In this document: positions 49,825 through 58,162 of the stretch, one piece after another
Layout: every line of letters starts with the position of its first letter
Position numbering within the stretch: position 1 is the first letter of the stretch
Origin: Actinomycetota bacterium
GTDB lineage: Bacteria; Actinomycetota; Actinomycetes; Actinomycetales; Microbacteriaceae
NCBI GenBank assembly: GCA_030838475.1
Contig: JAUZFP010000051.1
Span: 1-64,000 of the forward strand
DNA length: 64,000 nucleotides
Direction of reading: 5' to 3'
Made by a program: the position numbers and the translations under genes
Notes under the pieces: model-generated
What the model was told of the DNA's origin: nothing
What the model saw: only the letters and a program-made list of their open reading frames with translations
Databases searched by the model: none

Positions 49825-50783
49825 ATGGCAACAACATCGTGCTCCAGGTAATCCTGGGGATCGTCATCCTCTTCGTGATCATCTTCGTGATCGTCACGAT
49901 CTTCCGCGCCATCAAGATCGTGCCGCAGGCGACGGCCGGCATCGTCGAGCGCCTCGGCAAGTACCACAAGACGCTGACGCCCGGCCTGAACCTCCTCGTG
50001 CCGTTCATCGACCGGATGCGGCCGCTTATCGACATGCGCGAGCAGGTCGTGTCGTTCCCGCCCCAGCCCGTCATCACCGAGGACAACCTGGTGGTCTCGA
50101 TCGACACCGTCGTCTACTTCCAGGTGACGGATGCTCGTGCCGCGACGTACGAGATCCGCAACTACCTGGGGGCCGTCGAGCAGCTCACCACCACCACGCT
50201 TCGTAACGTGGTCGGTGGCCTGAACCTCGAGCAGGCACTGACCAGCCGCGACAACATCAACGGCCAGCTCCGCATCGTCCTCGACGAGGCCACGGGCAAG
50301 TGGGGTATCCGCGTTGGACGTGTCGAGCTCAAGGCGATCGACCCGCCCCTCTCCATCCAGGACTCGATGGAGAAGCAGATGCGCGCAGAGCGTGACAAGC
50401 GCGCCGCCATCCTTACTGCCGAGGGCACCAAGCAGGCCGCGATCCTCCAGGCCGAGGGTGCACGGCAGGCGGCCATCCTGAACGCCGAAGGCGACGCCCG
50501 CTCGCAGGTTCTTCGCGCAGAGGGCGAGGCGAAGGCCATCGAGACCGTCTTCGGTGCGATCCACGCCGGAAACCCCGACGCTCCCCTGTTGGCGTACCAG
50601 TACCTGCAGACCCTCCCAAAGATCGCAGAGGGGGAAGCCAGCAAGCTCTGGATCATCCCGAGCGAGCTGAGCGAGGCCCTCAAGGGCATCGCGGGTGGGT
50701 TCTCTGGTTCGATGAACCCGGGTACGGCGTCAGACAGCACCCCGGCGAACCGATCGCGCGCGACCGCGGTTCCGAAGAAATAG
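49821..50783 (+). CDS. SPFH/Band 7 (stomatin/QmcA-like) protein
   Basis: 320 residues. N-terminal membrane anchor (LQVILGIVILFVIIFVIVTIF), SPFH domain from about 30 (IVPQATAGIVERLGKYHKTLTPGLN), and a coiled coil with 11-residue repeats of the form AAIL-x-AEG near 205-245. The ATG overlaps the nfeD stop as ATGA. The pair probably organises membrane domains or controls a membrane protease. No FtsH gene is in the window. Confidence 0.92.
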   Translation: MNGNNIVLQVILGIVILFVIIFVIVTIFRAIKIVPQATAGIVERLGKYHKTLTPGLNLLVPFIDRMRPLIDMREQVVSFPPQPVITEDNLVVSIDTVVYFQVTDARAATYEIRNYLGAVEQLTTTTLRNVVGGLNLEQALTSRDNINGQLRIVLDEATGKWGIRVGRVELKAIDPPLSIQDSMEKQMRAERDKRAAILTAEGTKQAAILQAEGARQAAILNAEGDARSQVLRAEGEAKAIETVFGAIHAGNPDAPLLAYQYLQTLPKIAEGEASKLWIIPSELSEALKGIAGGFSGSMNPGTASDSTPANRSRATAVPKK

Positions 50784-50784
50784 C

Positions 50785-51561
50785 GTGGCGAAACCCGAAA
50801 AGAGTTCGACCCGCTCCGCGTGGTTCGAGCCGGCACTGCCGCGTCTGCTCGCCCACCGCGGCCTGGCCGTTGACGCCCCGGAAAATACCCTGCTCGCGTT
50901 TGTGAAGGCGCTGGCCGCTGGGGCGACCTATCTCGAGACCGACGTGCACGCGAGCAAGGACGGTGTCGCGGTGCTCTCGCACGACCCGAACCTGGTTCGC
51001 ACGGCGGGACACAAGGTGCGCGTGAACCAACTCACGCTGGCCGAGCTTCGCAAGATCGATCTCGGCGAGGGCCAGACGTTCTCGACACTCGCCGAGTTGC
51101 TGGACGCGTTTCCCGAAGCGCGCTTCAACATCGATATCAAGTCGCTGGATGCCGGGCGACCGGCCGCCGAGGCGATCCTGAAGGCAGGCGCCACAAATCG
51201 CGTGCTGATCACCTCGTTCAACGCCAAGCGCCGGCACTCCGCGGTGAAGCTTCTTCCGGGAGTCGCGAGCTCGTGCTCCCCCGGGGAGATTGTTGTTGCG
51301 GTGATTGCGGCAAAGCTGCGACTGTCCGCGGTCGTACGGTGGGCCCTGCGTCATGTGACTGCCGTGCAGGTGCCCGTGCGCAGTGCCGGGGTGCGGATTG
51401 CGACCAGGGGCGTCATCTCCCGTTTTCACGCTGCCGGACTCGAAGTTCACATCTGGACGATCAACGACGTTGCTCAGATGAAGCGCCTTCTCGATCTCGG
51501 CGTCGACGGCCTGTTCACCGATCGCATCGATCTCGCTCTCGGTTTGGTCAAGGGCACCTGA
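50785..51561 (+). CDS. Glycerophosphodiester phosphodiesterase family protein
   Basis: Cleaves glycerophosphodiesters to glycerol-3-phosphate and an alcohol. 258 residues, TIM barrel. LLAHRGLAVDAPENTLLAF holds catalytic His and Arg, YLETDVHASKDGVAVLSHDPNL holds the metal-binding Glu/Asp and second His. The C-terminal WTINDVAQMKRLLDLGVDGLFTDRID completes the barrel. No signal peptide, so cytoplasmic. GTG 50785 is one base after the SPFH gene. Confidence 0.9.
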   Translation: MAKPEKSSTRSAWFEPALPRLLAHRGLAVDAPENTLLAFVKALAAGATYLETDVHASKDGVAVLSHDPNLVRTAGHKVRVNQLTLAELRKIDLGEGQTFSTLAELLDAFPEARFNIDIKSLDAGRPAAEAILKAGATNRVLITSFNAKRRHSAVKLLPGVASSCSPGEIVVAVIAAKLRLSAVVRWALRHVTAVQVPVRSAGVRIATRGVISRFHAAGLEVHIWTINDVAQMKRLLDLGVDGLFTDRIDLALGLVKGT

Positions 51562-51575
51562 TAACTGGGCAATCC

Positions 51576-51642
51576 GGCGAATCCTTCCCTGCCAATTAGC
51601 TGGGAACTTCCTGCAAACCGCAGGCGGTTGAAAGGATTCGCC
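51576..51642 (+). other. Hairpin-rich region before rbpA
   Basis: GGCGAATCCTT (51576-51586) pairs with AAGGATTCGCC (51632-51642). Inside, CCTGC/GCAGG (51610-51624) and AACCG/CGGTT (51616-51629) are mutually exclusive stems. It could end the GDPD transcript or shape rbpA expression. Confidence 0.45.
51602..51629 (+). promoter_or_regulatory. ECF sigma (SigR/SigH-type) promoter candidate for rbpA
   Basis: GGGAAC (51602-51607), 19 bases, then GTT (51627-51629). This fits the GGAAT-N18/19-GTT pattern of SigR-type sigma factors, with C in place of the last T. In Streptomyces coelicolor rbpA belongs to the SigR regulon. A TATAAC at 51656 may be a second, housekeeping promoter. Confidence 0.5.
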
Positions 51643-51695
51643 CAGCCAAGGGGTTTATAACTTGGAGTGCGAAAGCGGAGTAAGGAGGCCACACA

Positions 51696-52061
51696 ATGGC
51701 AGACCGTAGTTTGCGCGGCATGCGACTTGGAACACAGAGCCTTCAGAGTGAAGAGGGCGTCGAATTTTCGCCGCGAAAGAAGAGCGTGTACCGCACGCCA
51801 GATGGAACAACGTTTGAGGTAGTTTTCTCGGCCGAGGCCGAGGTTCCCGAGGTCTGGGAATCGCCGAAGAGCGGCCAGGAGGGTGTCCTCCTTGACAGCG
51901 CCGGCGAGACGATCAAGACCGAGCAGGTCGACGTCAAGGCGCCCCGTAGTCACTGGGATATGTTGCTGGAGCGCCGCACGCGTGCGGAGCTCGAGGAACT
52001 GCTTCAGGAGCGACTGGACTTCCTGCGTGCCCGTAAGGGTGAGCACAAGATAGGAGCCTGA
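51696..52061 (+). CDS. rbpA: RNA polymerase-binding protein RbpA
   Basis: Actinobacterial transcription factor that binds the principal sigma factor and RNA polymerase and stabilises open complexes. 121 residues. The N-terminal part MADRSLRGMRLGTQSLQSEE, the core domain with VEFSPRKKSVYRTPDGTTFEVVFSAEAEVPEVWE, and the sigma-interacting helix near HWDMLLERRTRAELEELLQERL are seen. AAGGAGG precedes ATG 51696. The core lacks the zinc-binding cysteines of some homologues, as is common. A terminator follows. Confidence 0.95.
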   Translation: MADRSLRGMRLGTQSLQSEEGVEFSPRKKSVYRTPDGTTFEVVFSAEAEVPEVWESPKSGQEGVLLDSAGETIKTEQVDVKAPRSHWDMLLERRTRAELEELLQERLDFLRARKGEHKIGA

Positions 52062-52082
52062 CGTACCTCGTCGGGTGGTATG

Positions 52083-52119
52083 AGAGCGTCGGCGCCTAGC
52101 GCTGGCGCTCTTTTCTTTT
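52083..52119 (+). terminator. Rho-independent terminator after rbpA
   Basis: AGAGCGTCGGCG pairs with its counterpart ending CGCTCT at 52111 in about 12 bp with two wobble pairs. TTTTCTTTT follows. It overlaps the lnt stop codon at 52096-52098. Confidence 0.8.
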
Positions 52120-53670
52120 GCGCGTTGAGATCGACGCAACGATGAGCCCACCGAGTCCGAGCACGGAGACAAGCTGCTCGATGGGCTCCCCCAGCCACGT
52201 CGCCGGCGTGATGGTGGTGCTGAGCGGCACGGTAGCGACCAGGGCGCCGGCCTTGTAGGTCGGGAGTTGTGACACGGTCTTGCCGTTCGGCAGGACGATC
52301 GCAGTTGTTCCAACGGTCGAGTCGTTCACGAGCGAACGGCCGAGCTCCATGGCTCGGATGCGCGCAATCTCCAGTTGTTGGATGCTCTCGTCGGTGTGGC
52401 CGAAATCCCCGTTGTTGGTTTGGGCGATGAGGATCTGGGCGCCGGATTTGATCGAGTCCCGCATCACCGTGTCATCCGTGATGTCGAAGCAGATGTCGAT
52501 CCCGGCGATGACCCCATTCACGTTGAAGACCGTATCGGTCGTTCCGGGCGTGTAGTCCCGGCCGACGAGGTCGATCAGGCCGGGCGCGAACGCGCGCCAG
52601 ACGGCGCGGTCGGGCACGTACTCGCCGAACGGGACGGGGTGCTTCTTGTCGTAGTGGTCGACGGCGCCCTTGCCCGCCTCCCACAGCAAGGAGGTGTTGA
52701 AATATTTGGAGCCGCGGTGCTGGATGGTTCCGGCCAGCAGCGGAGCGTGCATCCGGGTGCTGATGTCGTCGAATTCGGTCGCGGCGATATCCTCGTCGGG
52801 CGCGTGGTCGGCGGCGACGGGATCGATGTCGCTCGCGCCCTCGGGCCAGATGACCATGTCGACGCCCTTGCGGCCGAACAGCGGGACCGTCGCCTTGTAC
52901 TGTGCGGCGAGCAGATCTCCGTAGTCGTGCGGGTCGAAATACCCGGCAGGACCGGCGCCCTGCACGGCCGCGACGGTGGTCGTGCCCTTCAGGGCGATCG
53001 GATACGCGGGAACCAGGACGATGAGGGCGATGGCACCGACCACGAGAATCCCGCGAACGAGTTCGGGTACGGCTATGACGAGCACTGCTTCGAGGGCCAG
53101 CGCCACCAGGAACACCATGACGAAACTCACGCCGGAGATGCCGATCCACGAGAACAGGCTCGAGAAGGGGCTCTGCGACTGCGACTCGGCGACGCGGGCC
53201 CAGGAGAAGCCGCCATACGGCCACACACTCGCGATTCCCTCGCGCAGGGTCCACAGGCCGGCGACTACCGCGGGACGCCAGCCGAGACGCCCGAGCGGCG
53301 AGATCCAGACCAGCGGGACCACCCGATACGCGATCGAGATCAGGACCGCTCCGCCCCCGACGAAGATCGACTCGAGAGTGGACAGGGCCGCGAGCGGGAC
53401 GGGCCCGAGGAACAGGGCCGCCCACCCGATCTGTACGAGGTAGAAGGTGAGTCCGCCGACGAATCCGACCAGAAACGCCCCGCCGGGACGCCTCCCGCGA
53501 AGGCTGACGAGGAAGATCCCAATTCCGACGAAGGTGAGCGGCCACCAGGAGACATCCGGGAATCCCGCGTCCATGATGGGACCGGATGTTGCCGCCAGCA
53601 GAACGGCGGCCCAGAGCGGACGCACCCGCACGTCCGCCATCACCGCGGTCGGGCGAAATTCACGGTTCAT
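52096..53670 (-). CDS. lnt: Apolipoprotein N-acyltransferase (Lnt)
   Basis: Adds the N-terminal acyl chain to lipoproteins, the step after LspA. 524 residues. Six or so membrane segments fill the first 210 residues. A nitrilase-like domain follows with the catalytic Glu in VIWPEGASD, Lys in YDKKHPVPFGEYVP, and Cys in IAGIDICFDITDD. A C-terminal helix ends it. ATG 53670 has TAGGAT nine bases upstream. An ATG ten codons in is the alternative. Confidence 0.93.
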   Translation of the reverse strand: MNREFRPTAVMADVRVRPLWAAVLLAATSGPIMDAGFPDVSWWPLTFVGIGIFLVSLRGRRPGGAFLVGFVGGLTFYLVQIGWAALFLGPVPLAALSTLESIFVGGGAVLISIAYRVVPLVWISPLGRLGWRPAVVAGLWTLREGIASVWPYGGFSWARVAESQSQSPFSSLFSWIGISGVSFVMVFLVALALEAVLVIAVPELVRGILVVGAIALIVLVPAYPIALKGTTTVAAVQGAGPAGYFDPHDYGDLLAAQYKATVPLFGRKGVDMVIWPEGASDIDPVAADHAPDEDIAATEFDDISTRMHAPLLAGTIQHRGSKYFNTSLLWEAGKGAVDHYDKKHPVPFGEYVPDRAVWRAFAPGLIDLVGRDYTPGTTDTVFNVNGVIAGIDICFDITDDTVMRDSIKSGAQILIAQTNNGDFGHTDESIQQLEIARIRAMELGRSLVNDSTVGTTAIVLPNGKTVSQLPTYKAGALVATVPLSTTITPATWLGEPIEQLVSVLGLGGLIVASISTRKRKERQR

Positions 53671-53679
53671 AGAGCTCGC

Positions 53680-53685
53680 ATCCTA
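53680..53685 (-). promoter_or_regulatory. -10 element TAGGAT of leaderless lnt
   Basis: On the minus strand TAGGAT ends nine bases before ATG 53670. Its first three bases are the TAG stop of helY. Confidence 0.5.
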
Positions 53686-56115
53686 CGCAACGCTGCTGTA
53701 CGCAACGATGCCGCGGAAGATCGAATCCAGCGCCTTCCGCGCGGTGGCGCCGACGGGCGAATCCGCGACCACGGAGAGTTGGTCGAGCAGGTCGATGGTC
53801 TGCTTGCTCCACCGTACGAAGTCGCCCGCGGCGAGATCGGCGATGGTCAGGGCCGAGTCAAGGGAACCGCCCTGAGCCCACTTGTGCATGGCCAGGGTGA
53901 GGCCGGTCGAGAGCGGGTTCGTGCCGGGCAGCCGGTGGTCGCGCTCGAGGTCATCCAGTCGCGCCCACAGGTCCGTCGTTCGGTCGAAGGCCTCGCGGAA
54001 CGGGCCACCGGGAAGATTTCGATCGTTCGGTGCGCCCTCGTCCCGACGCGGCTCGAAGATGAGCGATGCGGCCATGGCGGCCAGCGATGGGGCGTCGAGG
54101 TGGTCCCACAGGCCCTGCCGCAGCGACTCGGCGACGAGCAAATCTCGCTCGCCGTAGATGCGTCGGAGGGTTCTTCCCGGGGCCGCAACGCTCAGGCTGC
54201 CGTCTTTCCCGACGACGAGGTAATCGAGCTCGACGAGAACGTCCGTCACTCGATCGAAGACCTTGGCCACGGCTCCCGTGCGCGTGCGTATCTGGGCCGT
54301 GAGCTGATCGGTCTCGCGCTTCAGCTTCCACCAGCGCTCGGCCCACCGTGCGTGCGCCTCACGCTCCGGACAGCTGTGGCAGGGGTGCTGCTTGAGACGC
54401 GTCCGCAGTGCCGTGAGCTGGCGCTGGCGCTTCTCGCGCTCGCCCCTGCCCTTCTGGTCGTCTCGCGTATTGGTCTTGCGTTCGAGGTCGGTCAGTTCGC
54501 GCCGGATCGTCGAATACTCGACGAAGTTACCGAGGTGGCAGGTCATTGCCTTCGCGTAGCCCGCGAGCGACTCCTGCTGGGTGCGCACCTTCCGCGCCAG
54601 GTCGACGACGGCGCGATCGGCCTGGAACTGGGCAAAGGATGACTCGAGGATCTCGCGCGTGCGATCGCGCCCGAACTGCTCGATGAGGTTCACGGCCATG
54701 TTGTAGGTCGGCGTGAACGACGAGTTCAGCGGGTAGGTTCGGCGACTGGCGAGGGATGCCACCGCCTGCGGGTTCAGCCCGTCGACCCACTGGATGACCG
54801 CGTGGCCTTCGACGTCGATGCCTCGTCGGCCAGCACGCCCGGTCAGCTGGGTGTACTCCCCCGGCGTGATCGGCACGCGCGCCTCGCCATTGAACTTCTC
54901 GAGCTTCTCGAGGATGACGGTCCGGGCAGGCATGTTGATACCGAGCGCAAGCGTCTCCGTCGCGAATACCAGCTTGACGAGCTTCAGTCGGAAGAGTTCT
55001 TCGACGACCTCCTTGAAGGCGGGCAGCATGCCGGCGTGATGTGCAGCGACGCCTCGCTCCAACCCCTCGAGCCACTCCCAGTAGCCGAGCACCGCGAGAT
55101 CCTCATCACGCAGCGTGCGGCAACGCTCCTCGACGATGGCGCGGATCTCATCCCGTTCGCTCGCCTGGGTCAGCCGCACGCCGGCTCGCAGCACCTGCCG
55201 GACCGCCGCATCGCATCCCACCCGGGAGAAGATAAAGAAGATCGCCGGCAGGAGATTGCGCGACTCGAGGAGCGCCACCAGGTCGGAGCGGTCCATGCGG
55301 ACGTTGTCCTGCCGTCCGCCGCGCGAGTGGTAGCGACCGACGTCCCGGGTCTGCTTCGCATTCAGGTTGCGACCGCCATAGTTGGCCATCTGCGCGAGCT
55401 CGGGATTAACGCGGTTTGTCGCCGCGAGTCCCGAGGAGTCGAATAGGTCGAGAAGTCGGGTGCGCACGAGGACGTGCTGTTCGAGCGGTACCGGCCGCTC
55501 CTCGGAGACGATCACGTCGGTGTCGCCGCGAACCGCCTGCAGCCAGTCGCCAAACTCCTCGGCGTTGGAGACCGTCGCGCTCAGGGAAACCAGTCGCACG
55601 GACTGCGGAAGGTGGATGATGACCTCCTCCCACACGGCGCCACGGAAGCGGTCGGCGAGGTAGTGCACCTCGTCCATGATCACGTGCGAGAGGTTCTTCA
55701 GCAGGCCGGAATCCGCGTAGAGCATGTTGCGGAGTACCTCCGTGGTCATGACCACGATGCGCGCGCCCGAGTTGATATTGGTGTCGCCGGTCAGGAGTCC
55801 GACCTCGTCGGGGCCGTACTCGTTCACCAGCTCCTGGAACTTCTGGTTGCTGAGCGCCTTCATGGGCGCGGTGTAGAAGACCTTGTCGCGGGAGTCCTGC
55901 ATCGCGAGGTAGATCGCAAACTCGGCGACGATCGTTTTCCCCGCTCCGGTCGGGGCGGCGACCAGGACGCTATTTCCGCGCTCGATCGAGGAGCACGCGG
56001 CGATCTGGAAGTCGTCGAGATCGAAGCGCTGGTGAGCGCGAAATGCCTCGAGCATGGGAAGTTCGTTGCGCGAACGGGAGGCCGCGAACCGCTCGGCCGG
56101 GGAGAGATCTGTCAT
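53683..56115 (-). CDS. helY: Ski2-like DEAD/DEAH-box RNA helicase (HelY)
   Basis: Superfamily 2 helicase of the Ski2/Mtr4 type. 810 residues. Motif I APTGAGKTIVAEFAI near residue 52, Ia APMKALSNQKF, II DEVHYLAD near 145, III SLSATVSNA, and VI QLTGRAGRRGID near 425 are all present, followed by a C-terminal domain with a CHSCPERE cysteine pair near 580. It is thought to act in RNA processing or DNA repair. ATG 56115 lies seven bases after pafC. Confidence 0.94.
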   Translation of the reverse strand: MTDLSPAERFAASRSRNELPMLEAFRAHQRFDLDDFQIAACSSIERGNSVLVAAPTGAGKTIVAEFAIYLAMQDSRDKVFYTAPMKALSNQKFQELVNEYGPDEVGLLTGDTNINSGARIVVMTTEVLRNMLYADSGLLKNLSHVIMDEVHYLADRFRGAVWEEVIIHLPQSVRLVSLSATVSNAEEFGDWLQAVRGDTDVIVSEERPVPLEQHVLVRTRLLDLFDSSGLAATNRVNPELAQMANYGGRNLNAKQTRDVGRYHSRGGRQDNVRMDRSDLVALLESRNLLPAIFFIFSRVGCDAAVRQVLRAGVRLTQASERDEIRAIVEERCRTLRDEDLAVLGYWEWLEGLERGVAAHHAGMLPAFKEVVEELFRLKLVKLVFATETLALGINMPARTVILEKLEKFNGEARVPITPGEYTQLTGRAGRRGIDVEGHAVIQWVDGLNPQAVASLASRRTYPLNSSFTPTYNMAVNLIEQFGRDRTREILESSFAQFQADRAVVDLARKVRTQQESLAGYAKAMTCHLGNFVEYSTIRRELTDLERKTNTRDDQKGRGEREKRQRQLTALRTRLKQHPCHSCPEREAHARWAERWWKLKRETDQLTAQIRTRTGAVAKVFDRVTDVLVELDYLVVGKDGSLSVAAPGRTLRRIYGERDLLVAESLRQGLWDHLDAPSLAAMAASLIFEPRRDEGAPNDRNLPGGPFREAFDRTTDLWARLDDLERDHRLPGTNPLSTGLTLAMHKWAQGGSLDSALTIADLAAGDFVRWSKQTIDLLDQLSVVADSPVGATARKALDSIFRGIVAYSSVA

Positions 56116-56122
56116 CGAGCGT

Positions 56123-57100
56123 TCACTGGTACCGGCTCGCGCCCGCCGCCGCCCACTCGCGAACGGCGGCACGGGCATCCGGTGGGCCGATCACAATGGC
56201 GACACCGGGCATGCTCGAGATCAACCGCTTGAGACCGTGATAGTGCGAAACGCGAACGGATGTCCGCAGCCGACCGTCCTTCTCGACCGTGACCGCGCCG
56301 TCGGGGATGTAGTCGGCGAGGAGGGGCGCCGCGCTCGTCGCAATGTCGATGGTGACGATCAGGTCGTCCGCGGAGCCTTCGAACAGGGTGTCCGGAAGCT
56401 TCACGTCGGCCGCACCGTGGGTGATCGGCTCGGTTGTGACACGCGGGTCGGAGATGCGGTCGAGTCGAAACGTGCGAACGGCCTCGCGGAGGTGGCACCA
56501 GGCGCGGAGGTACCAGTCCGCGTCGAGCGACTCGATGCGCAGTGGATCGACGCGACGACGCTCGCGTTCGCCACGCGAGTTCAGGTAATCGAATTCCATC
56601 TGGACGCCGGCATCCACCGAATCGCGGACCAGGGCCAGCGTCTCGTCTGTTCCGCTCGACTGCACGGTGAGTTGGCTCGGGGTTGCGGATGCGCCTCGCG
56701 ACAGCTTTGCGCTCAGCGTGGCGATGGCTGTGCGGTCCGCGTGTTCCGGCAGCGATGACAGGTACTGAAGCCCGGCGATGAGCGCGGCGGCCTCGCGCGC
56801 CGAGAATCGCGGGGAGTCGTCGATCGCGACCCGGTGCGTCAGCACGATCTGGTCGTTTTCTTCCAGGTCGTCCCACGAGATGTCGAACAGGTCCTCGTGC
56901 TGGTACTGGGCCGTCTCGCCCGGGATGCCGGAGACACCGATAAGCCGCACTGCCTCGCGAATCTGTTCCTTGGTCATCCCGAAGTGCGCTGCGGTCTCCT
57001 CGACGCTCACTCGATCGTGATCCATCAGGTACGGCACGAGTGAAAGCAGGAAGGTGAGCTTGTCCTGCGCCTGCAGCGGTTGTGGTTTCTGCTTAGCCAT
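56123..57100 (-). CDS. pafC: WYL-domain transcription regulator (PafC)
   Basis: 325 residues. N-terminal winged-helix (LLSLVPYLMDHDRVSVEETAAHFGMTKEQIREAVRLI), a WYL domain near 150-220 with DADWYLRAWCHLREAVRTFRLDRI, and a C-terminal WCX domain. In mycobacteria PafB and PafC form a heterodimer that activates the LexA/RecA-independent DNA damage response. The gene overlaps pafB by eight bases. tatA and tatC, usually between pafC and helY, are absent. Confidence 0.92.
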   Translation of the reverse strand: MAKQKPQPLQAQDKLTFLLSLVPYLMDHDRVSVEETAAHFGMTKEQIREAVRLIGVSGIPGETAQYQHEDLFDISWDDLEENDQIVLTHRVAIDDSPRFSAREAAALIAGLQYLSSLPEHADRTAIATLSAKLSRGASATPSQLTVQSSGTDETLALVRDSVDAGVQMEFDYLNSRGERERRRVDPLRIESLDADWYLRAWCHLREAVRTFRLDRISDPRVTTEPITHGAADVKLPDTLFEGSADDLIVTIDIATSAAPLLADYIPDGAVTVEKDGRLRTSVRVSHYHGLKRLISSMPGVAIVIGPPDARAAVREWAAAGASRYQ

Positions 57101-58097
57101 TGGTCACCGCACCATGATCCGCCGCGGTAAGCAGCAGTCGGTCTCGCACGGCGTCCCGGAGCTCGTCGGGCGAGCGAACGAGCACCTCGGGCCCATACCC
57201 GGCAAGCTCGTCGGCGAACAGGTCGATGTCGGAGTAGTGCAACGTCAGTGCGTCACCCGACGCCGTCGTGCTCGGGCGTTTGCTCAGTCGCGTCGCCGCA
57301 TCCGAGCCCGGCTCGACCTCGACGATGGCATAGCGGCTCTCCCAGATTTCGTCGAGCTCGGCCTTCGCGGCCTCGGTGGCGGATGCCGGAAACGGCGGGT
57401 ATTTGGTGTTGGTCGTCGTGATCGGCGTGACGATTCGACGGAGCAGGAAGTTGCGGGTGCCGCCGGCGTCCTGGTCTTCGCCGTGCAGCATCCAGCGACC
57501 TTCGCGCTGGATGAGCGCGATCGGTGCCACCGTTCGAACACGTGCCTCCTGCTCCCCTGGCTTCAGATAGCCGAACCGGATGATGACGTGTTTGTCGAGG
57601 GCGGCCGAGAGCGGTTCGAACGCCACGTCGCGGACGCGCAGCCGGGGCGCGTACCCGATCATCGGTTCGTCGGTGACGACGCCGAGCGAACGCAGCTTCA
57701 GGATGGCGCGGCGCGATTCCCCCGAGATAGACCCCTCACGCCAGACCATCGCGGCCAGATTGAGCAGCGTCGTCTCCTCCGGCGAGAAGGAGATGTCGGC
57801 GGGCAGCTCGTAGTCGCCGCGCGGGATGCGGTAACGGAGGTTCTGGTTGTTGCCGGCCTGGCCTGGAGAGTCCAAGGTCTCGAGCGGGACGCCGAGATCC
57901 CGGATGTCGTCCTTGTCACGTTCGAACTGGCGCTCGAGATTCGCGTTGTCACCCGAGGTCGAGTAGCGCTGGCGGTAGCCCTGCACCGTCGATAGGATCT
58001 CGTTCTTGGTCAGCCCGGCCTCGGTCGCGAGCAGCGCGAGGACCAGGCTGAAGAGTCGCTCTTCAACCGGGATTCGCGCTGGGGCGGCTGCTGACAC
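57093..58097 (-). CDS. pafB: WYL-domain transcription regulator (PafB)
   Basis: 334 residues, same architecture as PafC: winged helix (RLFSLVLALLATEAGLTKNEILSTVQGYRQRY), WYL domain with EGRWMLHGEDQDAGGTRNFLLRRI, and WCX domain. The partner of PafC in the DNA damage regulator. GTG 58097 has AAGGA nine bases upstream. The name recalls linkage to pafA, but no pupylation gene is in the window. Confidence 0.92.
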   Translation of the reverse strand: MSAAAPARIPVEERLFSLVLALLATEAGLTKNEILSTVQGYRQRYSTSGDNANLERQFERDKDDIRDLGVPLETLDSPGQAGNNQNLRYRIPRGDYELPADISFSPEETTLLNLAAMVWREGSISGESRRAILKLRSLGVVTDEPMIGYAPRLRVRDVAFEPLSAALDKHVIIRFGYLKPGEQEARVRTVAPIALIQREGRWMLHGEDQDAGGTRNFLLRRIVTPITTTNTKYPPFPASATEAAKAELDEIWESRYAIVEVEPGSDAATRLSKRPSTTASGDALTLHYSDIDLFADELAGYGPEVLVRSPDELRDAVRDRLLLTAADHGAVTNG

Positions 58098-58162
58098 GAA
58101 AGTTATTCCTTGTGAGGTAAGGACACCCGGCCAGTGTCGTGAGTGTGGTTGTGGGCTACTGC

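Noticed and set aside
52375-54642. A 755-codon plus-strand open frame across lnt and helY
   Set aside because: Composition is Asp/Arg/Gly-rich as expected for an antisense frame. lnt and helY carry full catalytic motifs.
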